From Pseudomonas peradeniyensis (GTDB taxonomy: Bacteria; Pseudomonadota; Gammaproteobacteria; Pseudomonadales; Pseudomonadaceae): a stretch of DNA of 64,000 bases. The DNA is taken from positions 922,001-986,000 of the forward strand of contig NZ_JABWRJ020000002.1 of NCBI RefSeq assembly GCF_014268935.2, read 5' to 3'. Shown here one piece after another: positions 37,671 through 45,163 of the stretch (the stretch's first letter is position 1; every line of letters starts with the position of its first letter). A program made the position numbers and the translations under genes. The notes beneath the pieces are model-generated. The model ran no database searches and was not told the DNA's origin. It saw only the letters and a program-made list of their open reading frames with translations.

Positions 37671-37997
37671 TCAGCTGATGCGGTGGCCGTTGGTGCGGTC
37701 GAAGCCATCTTCGGCGAAGCGTTGGCCGCCGGTGCGATCAAAGCCGTCTTCGGCGAAGCGTTGGCCGCCGGTGCGATCGAAGCCGTCCTCTGCGAAGCGT
37801 TGGCCGCCGGTGCGGTCGAAGCCGTCTTCTGCGAAGCGCTGGCCGCCGGTACGATCAAAGCCATCTTCTGCGTAGGTGGCCGACTGGCTCTGCACGGCAG
37901 CGAAGGTGTGGGCGCCGGTACGATCGAAGCCGTCTTCGGCAAAGGCACCAGTGGTCAGAACAGAGAGGGCGAGGGTGAGGATCAGTTTGTTTTTCAT
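37671..37997 (-). CDS. Secreted protein made of EDGFDRT tandem repeats
   Basis: A 108-residue exported protein. A clean signal peptide (MKNKLILTLALSVLTTGAFA, cleavage after residue 20) is followed by six EDGFDRT units: a first longer one (23 residues, to QSQSATYA), four identical 13-mers EDGFDRTGGQRFA, and a last EDGFDRTNGHRIS. The mature part thus has almost no sequence outside the repeats and is rich in Asp, Gly, Arg and Phe. ATG 37997 has GGAG nine bases upstream. I recall similar pseudomonad proteins carrying loose labels such as phage infection protein, but no function is established. Confidence 0.8.
   Translation of the reverse strand: MKNKLILTLALSVLTTGAFAEDGFDRTGAHTFAAVQSQSATYAEDGFDRTGGQRFAEDGFDRTGGQRFAEDGFDRTGGQRFAEDGFDRTGGQRFAEDGFDRTNGHRIS
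37675..37880. repeat. 39-bp coding tandem repeats
   Basis: Five near-identical 39-bp units that encode the 13-residue repeats, with the plus-strand core GCCGCCGGTGCGATC(A/G)AAGCC. Third-base differences between copies show they are not all freshly duplicated, while the protein repeat is kept exact. Confidence 0.85.
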
Positions 37998-38341
37998 GGT
38001 CGTTGCTCCGGTGAGTTGCCAGGGGTTGTTGTTTCTATGGGTTCAATGCTACGCCTATAAAATCGATAAAAAAGCGCAAAAAATAGCGCATAAGAATCTG
38101 TTTATTCGATTGTTAAGGGTGCGGCTACCCCTGGCTTGCAGTGGGCATCGCGTGTGGCGTGCAGCACGACCGCCAATGATTTTTCCAGTTCGACAAAGAT
38201 GAAAGGCGGAAATTAATGGGGAGTTAAGGGCACGCGAGCCTGGGGATTAAGCAATCAACGGATTTTTCATACGGCTCAAACCGATTTTTCAGGCTTCGCT
38301 CGCCACCATCGCCGCACTTGAACCCCTGGAGCGGCACACCC
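37998..38341. other. Intergenic region between the repeat protein and the DUF347 gene
   Basis: About 340 bases between divergent genes. 38050-38115 is very AT-rich (ATAAAATCGATAAAAAAGCG) and likely holds the repeat-protein promoter on the minus strand. A minus-strand TTATAG is a possible -10. I see no gene and no strong hairpin. Confidence 0.5.
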
Positions 38342-39094
38342 ATGAACAAACTCCCGCAAATCACCTTGGCCTTCTGGGTCATGAAGATCTGCGCCACCAC
38401 CCTCGGCGAGACGGCCGGCGACCTGCTGTCGATGACCCTGGACATCGGCTACGCCATGAGTTCGCTGTTGCTTATCAGCGTGTTCCTGGTGACCCTGGTC
38501 AGCCAGCTCTACTCGCGCCGTTACCACCCGATGCTGTACTGGCTGGTGATCCTCTCCACCAGTACCGCCGGTACCACCATGTCCGACTTCATGGACCGGA
38601 CCCTGGGCCTGGGCTACGCCATGGGCTCGGCACTGCTGATAGGCATTCTCATGCTGACCTTTGCCCTGTGGCGCCTGAGCGGCAACCCGCTGGACGTCAG
38701 CCGCATCCGCAATCGTGGTGGCGAGCTGTTCTATTGGGTAGCGATCCTGTTCTCCAACACCCTGGGCACCGCCCTGGGCGATTACCTGGCCGATGATTCC
38801 GGCCTGGGCTTCGCTGGTGGCGCGCTGCTGATCGGCTCGGCGATCGCGCTGGTGGCCGCAGCCCGCTACTGGACGAAGATCTCGGGCGTCGTGCTGTTCT
38901 GGATCGCCTTCGTCCTCACCCGTCCGTTCGGTGCCACGCTGGGCGACGTGCTGACCAAGTCACACGAGAAAGGCGGACTGGACTTCGGCACAGTGGGCTC
39001 ATCGCTGGTGCTTGGCGGCGTGCTGCTGGTACTGGTGCTGATGGCCACCTATTACCAGCGTCGCGAGCCGCAGCGGGTGGCCGAGCTGTCGTAA
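38342..39094 (+). CDS. Four-repeat integral membrane protein (DUF347/COG4705)
   Basis: A 250-residue inner-membrane protein with about eight helices built from four internal repeats. Each repeat carries a T/S-x-G-x-x-x-[GS]-D motif: TTLGETAGDLL, TAGTTMSDFMDRT, NTLGTALGDYLADD and PFGATLGDVLTK. The conserved Asp in each repeat, placed in or near the membrane, suggests ion or metal transport, but the family is uncharacterised as far as I know. ATG 38342 is preceded by CTGGAG. Confidence 0.8.
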   Translation: MNKLPQITLAFWVMKICATTLGETAGDLLSMTLDIGYAMSSLLLISVFLVTLVSQLYSRRYHPMLYWLVILSTSTAGTTMSDFMDRTLGLGYAMGSALLIGILMLTFALWRLSGNPLDVSRIRNRGGELFYWVAILFSNTLGTALGDYLADDSGLGFAGGALLIGSAIALVAAARYWTKISGVVLFWIAFVLTRPFGATLGDVLTKSHEKGGLDFGTVGSSLVLGGVLLVLVLMATYYQRREPQRVAELS

Positions 39095-39104
39095 CCGGCC
39101 TTGC

Positions 39105-40256
39105 TCAGGCCTCTCGGGTATCGATCCTGTAGCGGGTGCTGCGCCCACCACCGGGCAGGCGAACCAGGCAGTGCTTATCCAGCAGGTCGGCAAGGTGTCG
39201 GGTGGCCGTGGCCTTGGAGACCTTGGCCACAGCCTGGTACTGGCTGGCGCTGATACCGGCCTCGAAACCGCGAGGCCCGCCATCGAGCAGGCGGTTGAGC
39301 ACCTTGACCTGTTCGGGCAACAAGCCGTCGCCACGATGGATCAGCCAGAAGCGTGCCTTGGCCAGCACCCGGTCGATGCGCACCAGCGCTTGCTGGAGGC
39401 TGCGCAGCAAGGTGGCAAGGAACCAGGCCAGCCATTGTGTGACGTCCAGGTCGCCGCGCTGGCTGCTTTCAAGGACTGCATAGTAGCCGGCCCGGTCTTC
39501 CAGGATGCTGCTGGACATGGCGTAGAAACGGACCGCCCGCTGCTCACCTTGGGCCAATGCCAGGTCTGTGATGGCGCGGGCCAGGCGGCCATTGCCATCG
39601 GCGAAGGGGTGCAAGGTGACGAACCAGAAATGGGCGAGCCCCGCACGTAGCAGGGGGTCGAGTTGCCGATCGCTGCGGCTGTTCTCGAACCAGTCGAGGA
39701 ACTGCTGCACCTGCTGCTCCAGGCCGGCACGCGGCGGTGCTTCGAAATGCACCCTGGGTTTGTCGATACGCCCCGATACCACTTGCATTGGAGCATCGTC
39801 GCGCCATTCACCGACTGGCAGGGGCGGTGCGAGTGAATCGTCATGTTCGGGAAACAGCCAGCAGTGCCACAGGAACAGGCGCTGTTGATCCAGTGGCCGA
39901 ACATAGCCCATGGCCGCGTCCACCATCAGTTCGGCCAGGCCCTCGCTGCGTGTCGTGGTCGTCCCCGGCTCAGCGATGCCGAGCCGGCGGGCCAGGGAAG
40001 AGCGGACGGACTCCACATTGAGCTGCTCGCCCTCGATGGCCGAGGACGTGACAATGTTCTGCAGCAGGGTATCGAGCGTATCGAGGTTGGCATTGGCCTC
40101 GGTCACCGCCCCCGCTCTGCCCAGCAGGCAGCCCTGCGCCTGGACGCAGTCCCTGAGCAAGGTTGCCAGTTGTGCCGCCTCCCAACGAAAGTCGGGCCAG
40201 TCGGCCTGCTGCCAGACCCAGACGGTGTCTGCAGCCGTGTGCGCTTTTGGGTTCAT
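39105..40256 (-). CDS. Fic-domain AMPylase with C-terminal winged helix
   Basis: A 383-residue Fic protein. The complete catalytic motif HPFADGNGRLAR lies at 216-227, and an inhibitory helix SSAIEGE at about 69-75 (class II, N-terminal) can block the ATP gamma-phosphate site. The C-terminal ~70 residues form a winged-helix region (ISASQYQAVAKVSKATATRH) like that of SoFic. Expected activity: transfer of AMP to a Tyr, Ser or Thr of a target protein, target unknown. ATG 40256 is reached immediately after an array of four TGAGCCRAATRA boxes. No Shine-Dalgarno is visible, so initiation may be leaderless or from GTG 40319. Confidence 0.88.
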   Translation of the reverse strand: MNPKAHTAADTVWVWQQADWPDFRWEAAQLATLLRDCVQAQGCLLGRAGAVTEANANLDTLDTLLQNIVTSSAIEGEQLNVESVRSSLARRLGIAEPGTTTTRSEGLAELMVDAAMGYVRPLDQQRLFLWHCWLFPEHDDSLAPPLPVGEWRDDAPMQVVSGRIDKPRVHFEAPPRAGLEQQVQQFLDWFENSRSDRQLDPLLRAGLAHFWFVTLHPFADGNGRLARAITDLALAQGEQRAVRFYAMSSSILEDRAGYYAVLESSQRGDLDVTQWLAWFLATLLRSLQQALVRIDRVLAKARFWLIHRGDGLLPEQVKVLNRLLDGGPRGFEAGISASQYQAVAKVSKATATRHLADLLDKHCLVRLPGGGRSTRYRIDTREA

Positions 40257-40319
40257 GAGCCAAATAATAGCGTCATTCGGCTCATGATGTGAGCCGAATG
40301 ACGCTGTTATTCGGCTCAC
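40257..40319. promoter_or_regulatory. Four-box palindromic array in front of the Fic gene
   Basis: Four copies of a 12-mer TGAGCCRAATRA alternate in direction: 40257-40268 (+), 40273-40284 (-), 40290-40301 (+), 40308-40319 (-). Together they make a nearly perfect inverted repeat (arms about 28 bases, two mismatches) with a 5-base centre at 40285-40289. The position against the Fic start and the winged helix in Fic suggest an autoregulatory operator. Confidence 0.7.
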
Positions 40320-40332
40320 AGTCCATTAAAAA

Positions 40333-40361
40333 AGGGGCGCCCGGTTATCCGGAGCGCCCCT
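40333..40361 (-). terminator. Intrinsic terminator of the alpha-ketoglutarate permease gene
   Basis: AGGGGCGC (40333-40340) pairs with GCGCCCCT (40354-40361), with an inner CCGG pairing. On the minus strand it is followed by TTTTTTAAT. It ends the permease gene before the Fic promoter array. Confidence 0.85.
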
Positions 40362-40381
40362 TTCAGTTCTGCGAGGAGGGA

Positions 40382-41701
40382 TCAGTCGGTGGTGATCCGC
40401 GAATGCTGCTTGGTGTCCTTCATGGTCGCGTACACCAGCAACGAACAGGCGATGCAGGCGGTGACGTACCAGTAGAAGCCGGTCTCCATGCCGATGCTCT
40501 TGAACCACAGGGCCACGTACTCGGCGGTGCCACCGAAGATCGAAACAGTCAGCGCGTACGGCAGGCCGACGCCCAGGGCGCGGATTTCGGTGGGGAACAG
40601 CTCGGCCTTCACCACGGCGTTGATCGAGGTGTAGCCGCTGACGATGATCAGCGCGGCCATGATCAGGAAGAACGCGCCCCACCAGGTCTGGATGGTGTGC
40701 AGGGTGCTGAGGATCGGCACGGTGAAGAGGGTGCCGAGCACGCCGAAGGCGATCAGGATCGGGCGTCGGCCGATCTTGTCGGACAGCCCGCCGATCACCG
40801 GCTGCAGGCACATGAACAGGAACAGCGTGGCCGCCGAGATGGTGGTCGAGTCGCTGATGCTCATGCCCACGGTGTTGACCAGGTACTTCTGCATGTAGGT
40901 GGTGTAGGTGTAGAAGGCCAGGGTGCCGCCCATGGTCAGGCCGACCACCGTCATCAGCTCCTTGGGATGGCGCAGCAGGGTGCGCATCAGGTTTTCCTTG
41001 GACTTCTCCTTCTTGGTGAAGGACGCGGTCTCTTCCATGCCTCGGCGCAGGTACAGGGCGACCACCGCGCACAGCGCGCCGATCACGAACGGTACGCGCC
41101 AGCCCCAGGCATACAGCTCCTCGGTGGTCAGGGTGTTCTGCAGGACGATCAGCACTGCCAGGGCGATGAGCTGACCCGAGATCAGGGTGACGTACTGGAA
41201 GCTGGAGAAGAAGCCACGGCGTTCCTTGCTGGCCATCTCGCTGAGATAAGTGGCCGAGGTACCGTACTCACCACCTACCGACAGGCCCTGCATCAGGCGG
41301 GCGACGACCAGCAGGATCGGCGCGGCGACGCCGATGGTCTCGTAGCCCGGCGTCAGGGCGATGACCAGGGAGCCTGCGCACATCAGCAGCACCGAGGCCA
41401 TCAGTGCCGCCTTGCGGCCCTTGCGGTCGGCGTACAGGCCCATCAGCCAGCCACCGATCGGGCGCATGAGGAAGCCCACGGCGAAGATCGCGGCGGTGTT
41501 GAGCAGTTGGGCGGTGGTGTCGCCGGCGGGGAAGAAGGCCTTGGCGAAGTACAGCGAGAATGCGGCGTAGACGTACCAGTCGTACCATTCGACCATGTTG
41601 CCGATGGAACCACTGAAGATCGATTTGAGGCGGCTGGCGGTGGACTTTTCCGCGGCGGGCGCAACGGCCGCCCCGGTGGGCAGAGTGCTGGCGTTATCCA
41701 T
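40382..41701 (-). CDS. kgtP: Alpha-ketoglutarate/dicarboxylate permease (MHS family)
   Basis: A 439-residue MFS permease of the KgtP group with 12 helices. Signatures: GNMVEWYDWYVYAAFSLYFA in TM1, LYADRKGRKAALMAS in loop 2-3, [21 protein letters not shown] in TM5 (21 residues, shown here as [13 protein letters not shown] and TSATYLSE) and SDKIGRRPILI. It is the neighbour of a DctB/MifS-DctD/MifR pair, and a sigma54 promoter lies 61 bases upstream. Both facts fit induction by its own C4/C5-dicarboxylate substrate, as known for MifSR and the alpha-ketoglutarate permease in P. aeruginosa. ATG 41701 follows AAGG. Confidence 0.85.
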   Translation of the reverse strand: MDNASTLPTGAAVAPAAEKSTASRLKSIFSGSIGNMVEWYDWYVYAAFSLYFAKAFFPAGDTTAQLLNTAAIFAVGFLMRPIGGWLMGLYADRKGRKAALMASVLLMCAGSLVIALTPGYETIGVAAPILLVVARLMQGLSVGGEYGTSATYLSEMASKERRGFFSSFQYVTLISGQLIALAVLIVLQNTLTTEELYAWGWRVPFVIGALCAVVALYLRRGMEETASFTKKEKSKENLMRTLLRHPKELMTVVGLTMGGTLAFYTYTTYMQKYLVNTVGMSISDSTTISAATLFLFMCLQPVIGGLSDKIGRRPILIAFGVLGTLFTVPILSTLHTIQTWWGAFFLIMAALIIVSGYTSINAVVKAELFPTEIRALGVGLPYALTVSIFGGTAEYVALWFKSIGMETGFYWYVTACIACSLLVYATMKDTKQHSRITTD

Positions 41702-41761
41702 CAGGGATACCTTCTCGTTGTTTTTGTGGAGCGCGCTCGAGGCGCAGCTTGAGAAGGGTTT

Positions 41762-41777
41762 AGCAGGAGGTGTGCCA
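41762..41777 (-). promoter_or_regulatory. Sigma54 (-24/-12) promoter of the permease gene
   Basis: On the minus strand TGGCACACCTCCTGCT has GG and GC exactly 12 bases apart, as required for RpoN. It lies about 60 bases before ATG 41701. Confidence 0.8.
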
Positions 41778-41805
41778 GATGAGTGCGTGGTGATCCATTC
41801 GAGGG

Positions 41806-41890
41806 CATCGCGGGGCAGGCCCCCTCCCACGCAAAGCCTGTGCCGCCTGCGTTTCAGAGACCTTCGTGGGAGCGGGCTTGCCCCGCGATG
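41806..41890. repeat. Inverted REP pair between sigma54 promoter and activator site
   Basis: CATCGCGGGGCAGGCCCCCT and its inverted copy GAGCGGGCTTGCCCCGCGAT. It sits between the -24 element and the candidate upstream activating site and would change their spacing. Confidence 0.8.
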
Positions 41891-41916
41891 AGGTGTGAAA
41901 CAACGGCACCGGATAG

Positions 41917-41928
41917 GCGGTTTTCCGC
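41917..41928. promoter_or_regulatory. Candidate DctD/MifR upstream activating site
   Basis: GCGGTTTTCCGC, an inverted repeat GCGG-N4-CCGC like the DctD site of rhizobia (GCGG-N-CCGC type). It lies 140 bases upstream of the sigma54 promoter. Assigned by motif only. Confidence 0.45.
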
Positions 41929-41960
41929 TTGTTGGCCTGAGTTACTGAGCAATAATCCGC

Positions 41961-43295
41961 TCATTCGCGCTCAAGAAAATCCTCTCTCACCAACCCATGC
42001 CGCTGCATCTTTTCATTGAGTGTACGCCGCGGCAGTTGCAATGCCTCCATCACACCCTTGATCTCGCCCTTGTGCTGGCGCAGTGCTGCGCGCAGGCACT
42101 GGGCTTCGAACGCTTCCATCTGCTCGACCAGGGATTGCCCGCCGGACTCGATCTCCAGGGCTGGCGAGCCCAGTCCCAAGGCATGCCGTTCGGCGGCATT
42201 GGCCAGCTCGCGCACATTGCCCGGCCAATCGTGGGCCAGCAGGCGCGCCAGCTGCACGCCGCTCAGCGGCGGGGTGCTGCGCCCGAGGCGTTCGGCGGCG
42301 GCGCGGGCGAAATGCTCGAACAGCAGCGGGATGTCCTCACGCCGTTCGCGCAGCGGCGCCAGGCGCAACTCGGCGACGTTCAGGCGGTAGGCCAGGTCTT
42401 CGCGAAAGCGCCCGGCGCGGGCTTCCTCAAGCAAGTCTGGCTTGGTCGCGGCAATGATGCGCAGGTCGACGCTGATGCTCTGGTTGGCGCCCAGCCGCTC
42501 GAGCTTGTGCTCCTGGATCACCCGCAGCAGTTTGGCCTGCTGGGCCAGGGGCATGCTCTCGATTTCGTCGAGGAACACGGTGCCGCCATTGGCGTACTCC
42601 AGTTTACCGATACGCTTGCCCTGGGCACCGGTGAACGCGCCGCTCTCATGGCCGAACAGCTCGGCCTCGAACAGCGTCTCGGGAATGGCAGCGCAGTTGA
42701 GGGCGACGAAGGGCTTGTCGGCGCGCGGGCCGAAGTCGTGCAGGCAGCGCGCCACGCGCTCCTTGCCGCTGCCGGTTTCACCGCGGATCAGCACGTTGAC
42801 CGGCAGGCCGGCCAGCTCCAACACCTGGCGGCGCAGTTGCTGCAAGCCCTGGGACATGCCCAGCAGGGTGTTCTCCAGTTGCGCCTTGAGGTCGGCCTGC
42901 TCATGCAGGCGGCGGTTCTCCAGGACCAGCTGGCGCTTTTCCAGGGCGCGGCGCAGGCTGCCCATCAGGTGTTGCGGGGTGAAGGGTTTTTCCAGGAAGT
43001 CATAGGCGCCATTGCGCATCGCTTCCACGGCCATGGGCACGTCGCCATGGCCGGTGAGCAGGATCACCGGCAGGTCGGGGTCGCTCGCCTGCAACCGTTC
43101 GAGCAGCTGCAGGCCGGACATGCCGGGCATGCGCACGTCGCTGAGGATCACCCCGGGGAAGTGCGGCTCGAGCCTGTCCAGGCAGTCCTCGGCGCGGGCG
43201 AACAGCTGCACGCTGAAGCCCGACAGGCTCAGCCATTGTTCCACCGCGGTGCGGATGCTCGCTTCGTCGTCGACGACGATCACCGAATTCAACAT
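41961..43295 (-). CDS. Sigma54-dependent response regulator (DctD/MifR-like)
   Basis: A 444-residue NtrC-family activator. A receiver domain (1-120) has the phospho-acceptor Asp in VILSDVRMPG near 53. The AAA+ domain has Walker A GETGSGKE and the sigma54-contact loop GAFTGA near 217-222, and Walker B is GGTVFLDEIE. A Fis-type helix-turn-helix sits at the C-terminus (KGEIKGVMEALQLPRRTLNE). The start overlaps the kinase gene by 7 bases. It is expected to activate the permease gene 259 bases downstream. Confidence 0.92.
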   Translation of the reverse strand: MLNSVIVVDDEASIRTAVEQWLSLSGFSVQLFARAEDCLDRLEPHFPGVILSDVRMPGMSGLQLLERLQASDPDLPVILLTGHGDVPMAVEAMRNGAYDFLEKPFTPQHLMGSLRRALEKRQLVLENRRLHEQADLKAQLENTLLGMSQGLQQLRRQVLELAGLPVNVLIRGETGSGKERVARCLHDFGPRADKPFVALNCAAIPETLFEAELFGHESGAFTGAQGKRIGKLEYANGGTVFLDEIESMPLAQQAKLLRVIQEHKLERLGANQSISVDLRIIAATKPDLLEEARAGRFREDLAYRLNVAELRLAPLRERREDIPLLFEHFARAAAERLGRSTPPLSGVQLARLLAHDWPGNVRELANAAERHALGLGSPALEIESGGQSLVEQMEAFEAQCLRAALRQHKGEIKGVMEALQLPRRTLNEKMQRHGLVREDFLERE

Positions 43296-45046
43296 ACAGG
43301 CTCCAGGTCGCGGGGCAGGGTGAGGCTGAAGCGGGCACCGCCCGGCAGGTTCTCGACCTGCAGGCGGCCACCGGCGTCGATGACGATGCCATAGGAGATG
43401 GCCAGGCCCAGGCCCAGCCCTTCGCCGACCGGCTTGGTGGTGAAGAACGGATCGAAGACCCGGTCCAGGTCGCAGTCGAGGATGCCGCCACCGGAATCGA
43501 GCACGCTCAGGCGCCACTGCGCATCGTCGGCCTCGATGCGGATCTCCAGGCGTTTGTAACGCTTGTCGGCCATGGCGTCGATGGCGTTGCGCAGCAGGTT
43601 GATCAGCACCTGCTCCAGTCGGATCGCGTCGCCACGAACCCAGGCCGGGCGCGCCAGGTACAGTGCCACTTCGACGCCTTCGGCGCGGATGCGGGTGTCC
43701 AGCAGGTGCAGCGCCTGGTCGACCACGGTGGCCAGGTCCAGGCGTTCGCGCAGGCCGCCGGGGCTGTTGCGGGCGAAGGTCTTCAGGTGGCCGGTGAGCG
43801 CGGCCATGCGGGTCAGCATCTGTTCCAGCGGTTCCAGGGCCTGGCGCGCCTCGTCATGGCGGCCATGGTCGAGCAGCAGGCGCAGGGTTTCCAGCTGCAT
43901 GCGCTGGGTGGTCAGCGGCTGGTTGATTTCGTGGGCCAGGGCTGCCGACATCTGCCCCAGTGCCGCCAGCTTGGCCGATTGCACCAGGCCTTCCTGGGCG
44001 GTATGCAGTTCGCGGGTGCGCTCCTCGACCAGGCGCTTGAGCTCTTCGCGGCTGCGTTGGCGCAGGCGGGCCAGGCGCAGGCGCTGGCTGACAAACAGCA
44101 CGGCGAACACCAGGCTTAGCCAGATTGCCGCGGCGGCGAGGGCGGCGTTGCGCCCGTCCTCGGCGACCTGTGGCTTGCGCAGCAGGTGCAGGGTCCAGCC
44201 TTCGGCCTCCAGGGGCAGGCGCTCCCACAGGTACTCGGCGGTGCCATCCGGGCCTTGCACGCGGGTCAGGTGGCTGGTGTCGGTGAAGCGGGTCAGGGCC
44301 TGGTGCTGCAGGGGCACCAGCGGTTGCTTGTCGTACTGGCGGGTTTCGGCCAGTTCGGCGCGGTCGGCGCCGGACAGCGGTTGTAGCTCGCGGTAGCGCC
44401 AGCCGTCCTGGTTGGCGATGAAGGTGATGCCGCGGGCATCGCTGACCAGCAGGATATCGCTGCCCTGACGCCATTCGCGCTCGAGCTCGGGAAACTCCAG
44501 CTTGACCACCATGGCGCCGAGGAAGCGGCCGTGTTCGTCGTTCACCGCGCTGGACAGAAAGTAACCCGGCACGCCGCTGGTCACGCCGACGGCGTAGAAG
44601 CGGCCGCTGCCCTGGCTGCGGGTCTGCTTGAAGTAGGGGCGAAAGCCGTAGTTGGAGCCGACGTAGGTGGTCGGCAGGCGCCAGTTGCTGGCGGCGATGG
44701 CCAGGCCCGTGCGGTCGAGCAGCTCCAGGGTGGAGGAATTGGCGGCACCGTTGATGCGTTCGAGCTTGCGGTTCAGGGCGTCCTGCACCGGCTCGGTGAC
44801 CGGCCCGCGCAGGGCGGCGATCAGCTCCGGATCCAGCGCCAGCACCGCAGGCAGGGCGCGGTAGCGCTCGATCAGGGTGTGCAGGGCGTTGGCATACAGG
44901 CCCAGTTGCTCGCTGGCCCGGCGGGCGTCGGTTTCCATGGCCTGGCGCTTGGCCTGGTGCATGGCCCAGCCGGCGCTGAGGGTGGTGCCGACCAGGATCA
45001 GCAGGATGATCAAACCCAGGCGCAGGGCGCGGAAGGATGAGGGCAT
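43289..45046 (-). CDS. Sensor histidine kinase (DctB/MifS-like)
   Basis: A 585-residue membrane kinase. TM1 (about 8-28) and TM2 (about 298-318) flank a periplasmic double-PAS (dCache-like) domain ([29 protein letters not shown]). A cytoplasmic coiled coil leads into the HisKA domain, with the phospho-His in [12 protein letters not shown], and HATPase boxes [10 protein letters not shown] (N), DSGGGI (G1) and [10 protein letters not shown] (G2). The DctB fold senses C4-dicarboxylates such as succinate; MifS senses alpha-ketoglutarate. Which of the two applies is not clear from sequence. Confidence 0.9.
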   Translation of the reverse strand: MPSSFRALRLGLIILLILVGTTLSAGWAMHQAKRQAMETDARRASEQLGLYANALHTLIERYRALPAVLALDPELIAALRGPVTEPVQDALNRKLERINGAANSSTLELLDRTGLAIAASNWRLPTTYVGSNYGFRPYFKQTRSQGSGRFYAVGVTSGVPGYFLSSAVNDEHGRFLGAMVVKLEFPELEREWRQGSDILLVSDARGITFIANQDGWRYRELQPLSGADRAELAETRQYDKQPLVPLQHQALTRFTDTSHLTRVQGPDGTAEYLWERLPLEAEGWTLHLLRKPQVAEDGRNAALAAAAIWLSLVFAVLFVSQRLRLARLRQRSREELKRLVEERTRELHTAQEGLVQSAKLAALGQMSAALAHEINQPLTTQRMQLETLRLLLDHGRHDEARQALEPLEQMLTRMAALTGHLKTFARNSPGGLRERLDLATVVDQALHLLDTRIRAEGVEVALYLARPAWVRGDAIRLEQVLINLLRNAIDAMADKRYKRLEIRIEADDAQWRLSVLDSGGGILDCDLDRVFDPFFTTKPVGEGLGLGLAISYGIVIDAGGRLQVENLPGGARFSLTLPRDLEPVC

Positions 45047-45085
45047 GGGGCGGATCCGGGATCTCGGTTGTCTGTGCCGGCCTCA

Positions 45086-45153
45086 TCATGGGCAAGCCCG
45101 CTCCCACACAGGACATGCATAACCCTGTGGGAGCGGGCTTGCCCGCGAAGGGG
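45086..45153. repeat. Inverted REP pair
   Basis: CATGGGCAAGCCCGCTCCCA and its inverted copy GTGGGAGCGGGCTTGCCCGC, between the kinase start and the bglX stop. Confidence 0.85.
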
Positions 45154-45163
45154 CCGAACCTGC

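Noticed and set aside
37678-37875. A CRISPR-like array or plus-strand repeat protein (VRSKPSSAKRWPP)
   Set aside because: The 39-bp units are contiguous with no spacers, and they code in the minus frame for a signal-peptide protein with a proper ribosome site. The plus-strand translation has none.
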